DNA from: Clostridia bacterium
Lineage (GTDB): Bacteria > Bacillota > Clostridia > Oscillospirales > Oscillospiraceae
Assembly: GCA_003245395.1 (NCBI GenBank)
Contig: QKDF01000123.1
Span: forward strand, 1-5,373
Length of the DNA stretch: 5,373 nucleotides
Direction: 5' to 3'
Part shown: positions 5,334-5,373 of the stretch, in pieces
How the letters are laid out: each line of letters starts with the position of its first letter
Position numbering within the stretch: position 1 is the stretch's first letter
Translations under genes and position numbers: made by a program
Notes under the pieces: model-generated
The model's input: only the letters and a program-made list of their open reading frames with translations
Told to the model about the DNA's origin: nothing
The model's database searches: none

Positions 5334-5373
5334 AAAAATTAAGCGGCTGATCTATCCTATTCACAGAAAAGCG

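Overview
The window is a stretch of housekeeping chromosome from a GC-rich member of the Firmicutes, most likely class Clostridia and probably the Oscillospirales (Oscillospiraceae-like gut bacteria). This rests on strong AGGAGG-type ribosome binding sites, near-consensus sigma-A promoters, a short Firmicutes-type S21, a Bacillus-like EF-P and a clostridial CD1247-type protein. I cannot name the genus.

Layout. Positions 1-1314 hold the C-terminal half of leucyl-tRNA synthetase (leuS), cut by the window edge. A 265-base gap carries a weak hairpin that may end leuS, then a perfect TTGACA-17-TATAAT promoter and a structured leader for rpsU (ribosomal protein S21, 1580-1765). rpsU ends in a strong hairpin terminator, probably shared with the convergent minus-strand gene 1809-2567. 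That gene encodes a 252-residue cytoplasmic protein resembling a degenerate family-18 glycoside hydrolase (GH18) barrel. It diverges from a YqeG-type HAD phosphatase gene (2642-3145), and the two promoters appear to overlap in the 74-base gap. Next come efp (EF-P, 3298-3867), with its own promoter, a hairpin leader and a very strong terminator, and a CD1247-type acidic zinc-ribbon protein (3984-4409). A 14-bp bidirectional terminator separates the latter from a minus-strand gene (4564-5322) for a GT-D fold (DUF1792) glycosyltransferase.

How the genes relate. leuS, rpsU and efp all serve translation: tRNA charging, 30S assembly or initiation, and rescue of polyproline stalling. The genes are nevertheless mostly single transcription units, each with its own promoter and terminator, rather than one operon. 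The glycosyltransferase gene differs in strand and base composition (hand counts on sample 60-base lines: 26 and 28 G+C, against 36 and 40 for leuS). It looks like an accessory insertion next to a conserved core.

I found no CRISPR array, insertion sequence, tRNA, rRNA or clear novel defence system. The observations most worth a second look are the efp leader with a complement of its own Shine-Dalgarno sequence, the two-hairpin rpsU leader, the GH18-like protein that lacks two of the usual catalytic-motif aspartates, and the cysteine-bearing acidic linker of the CD1247-type protein.
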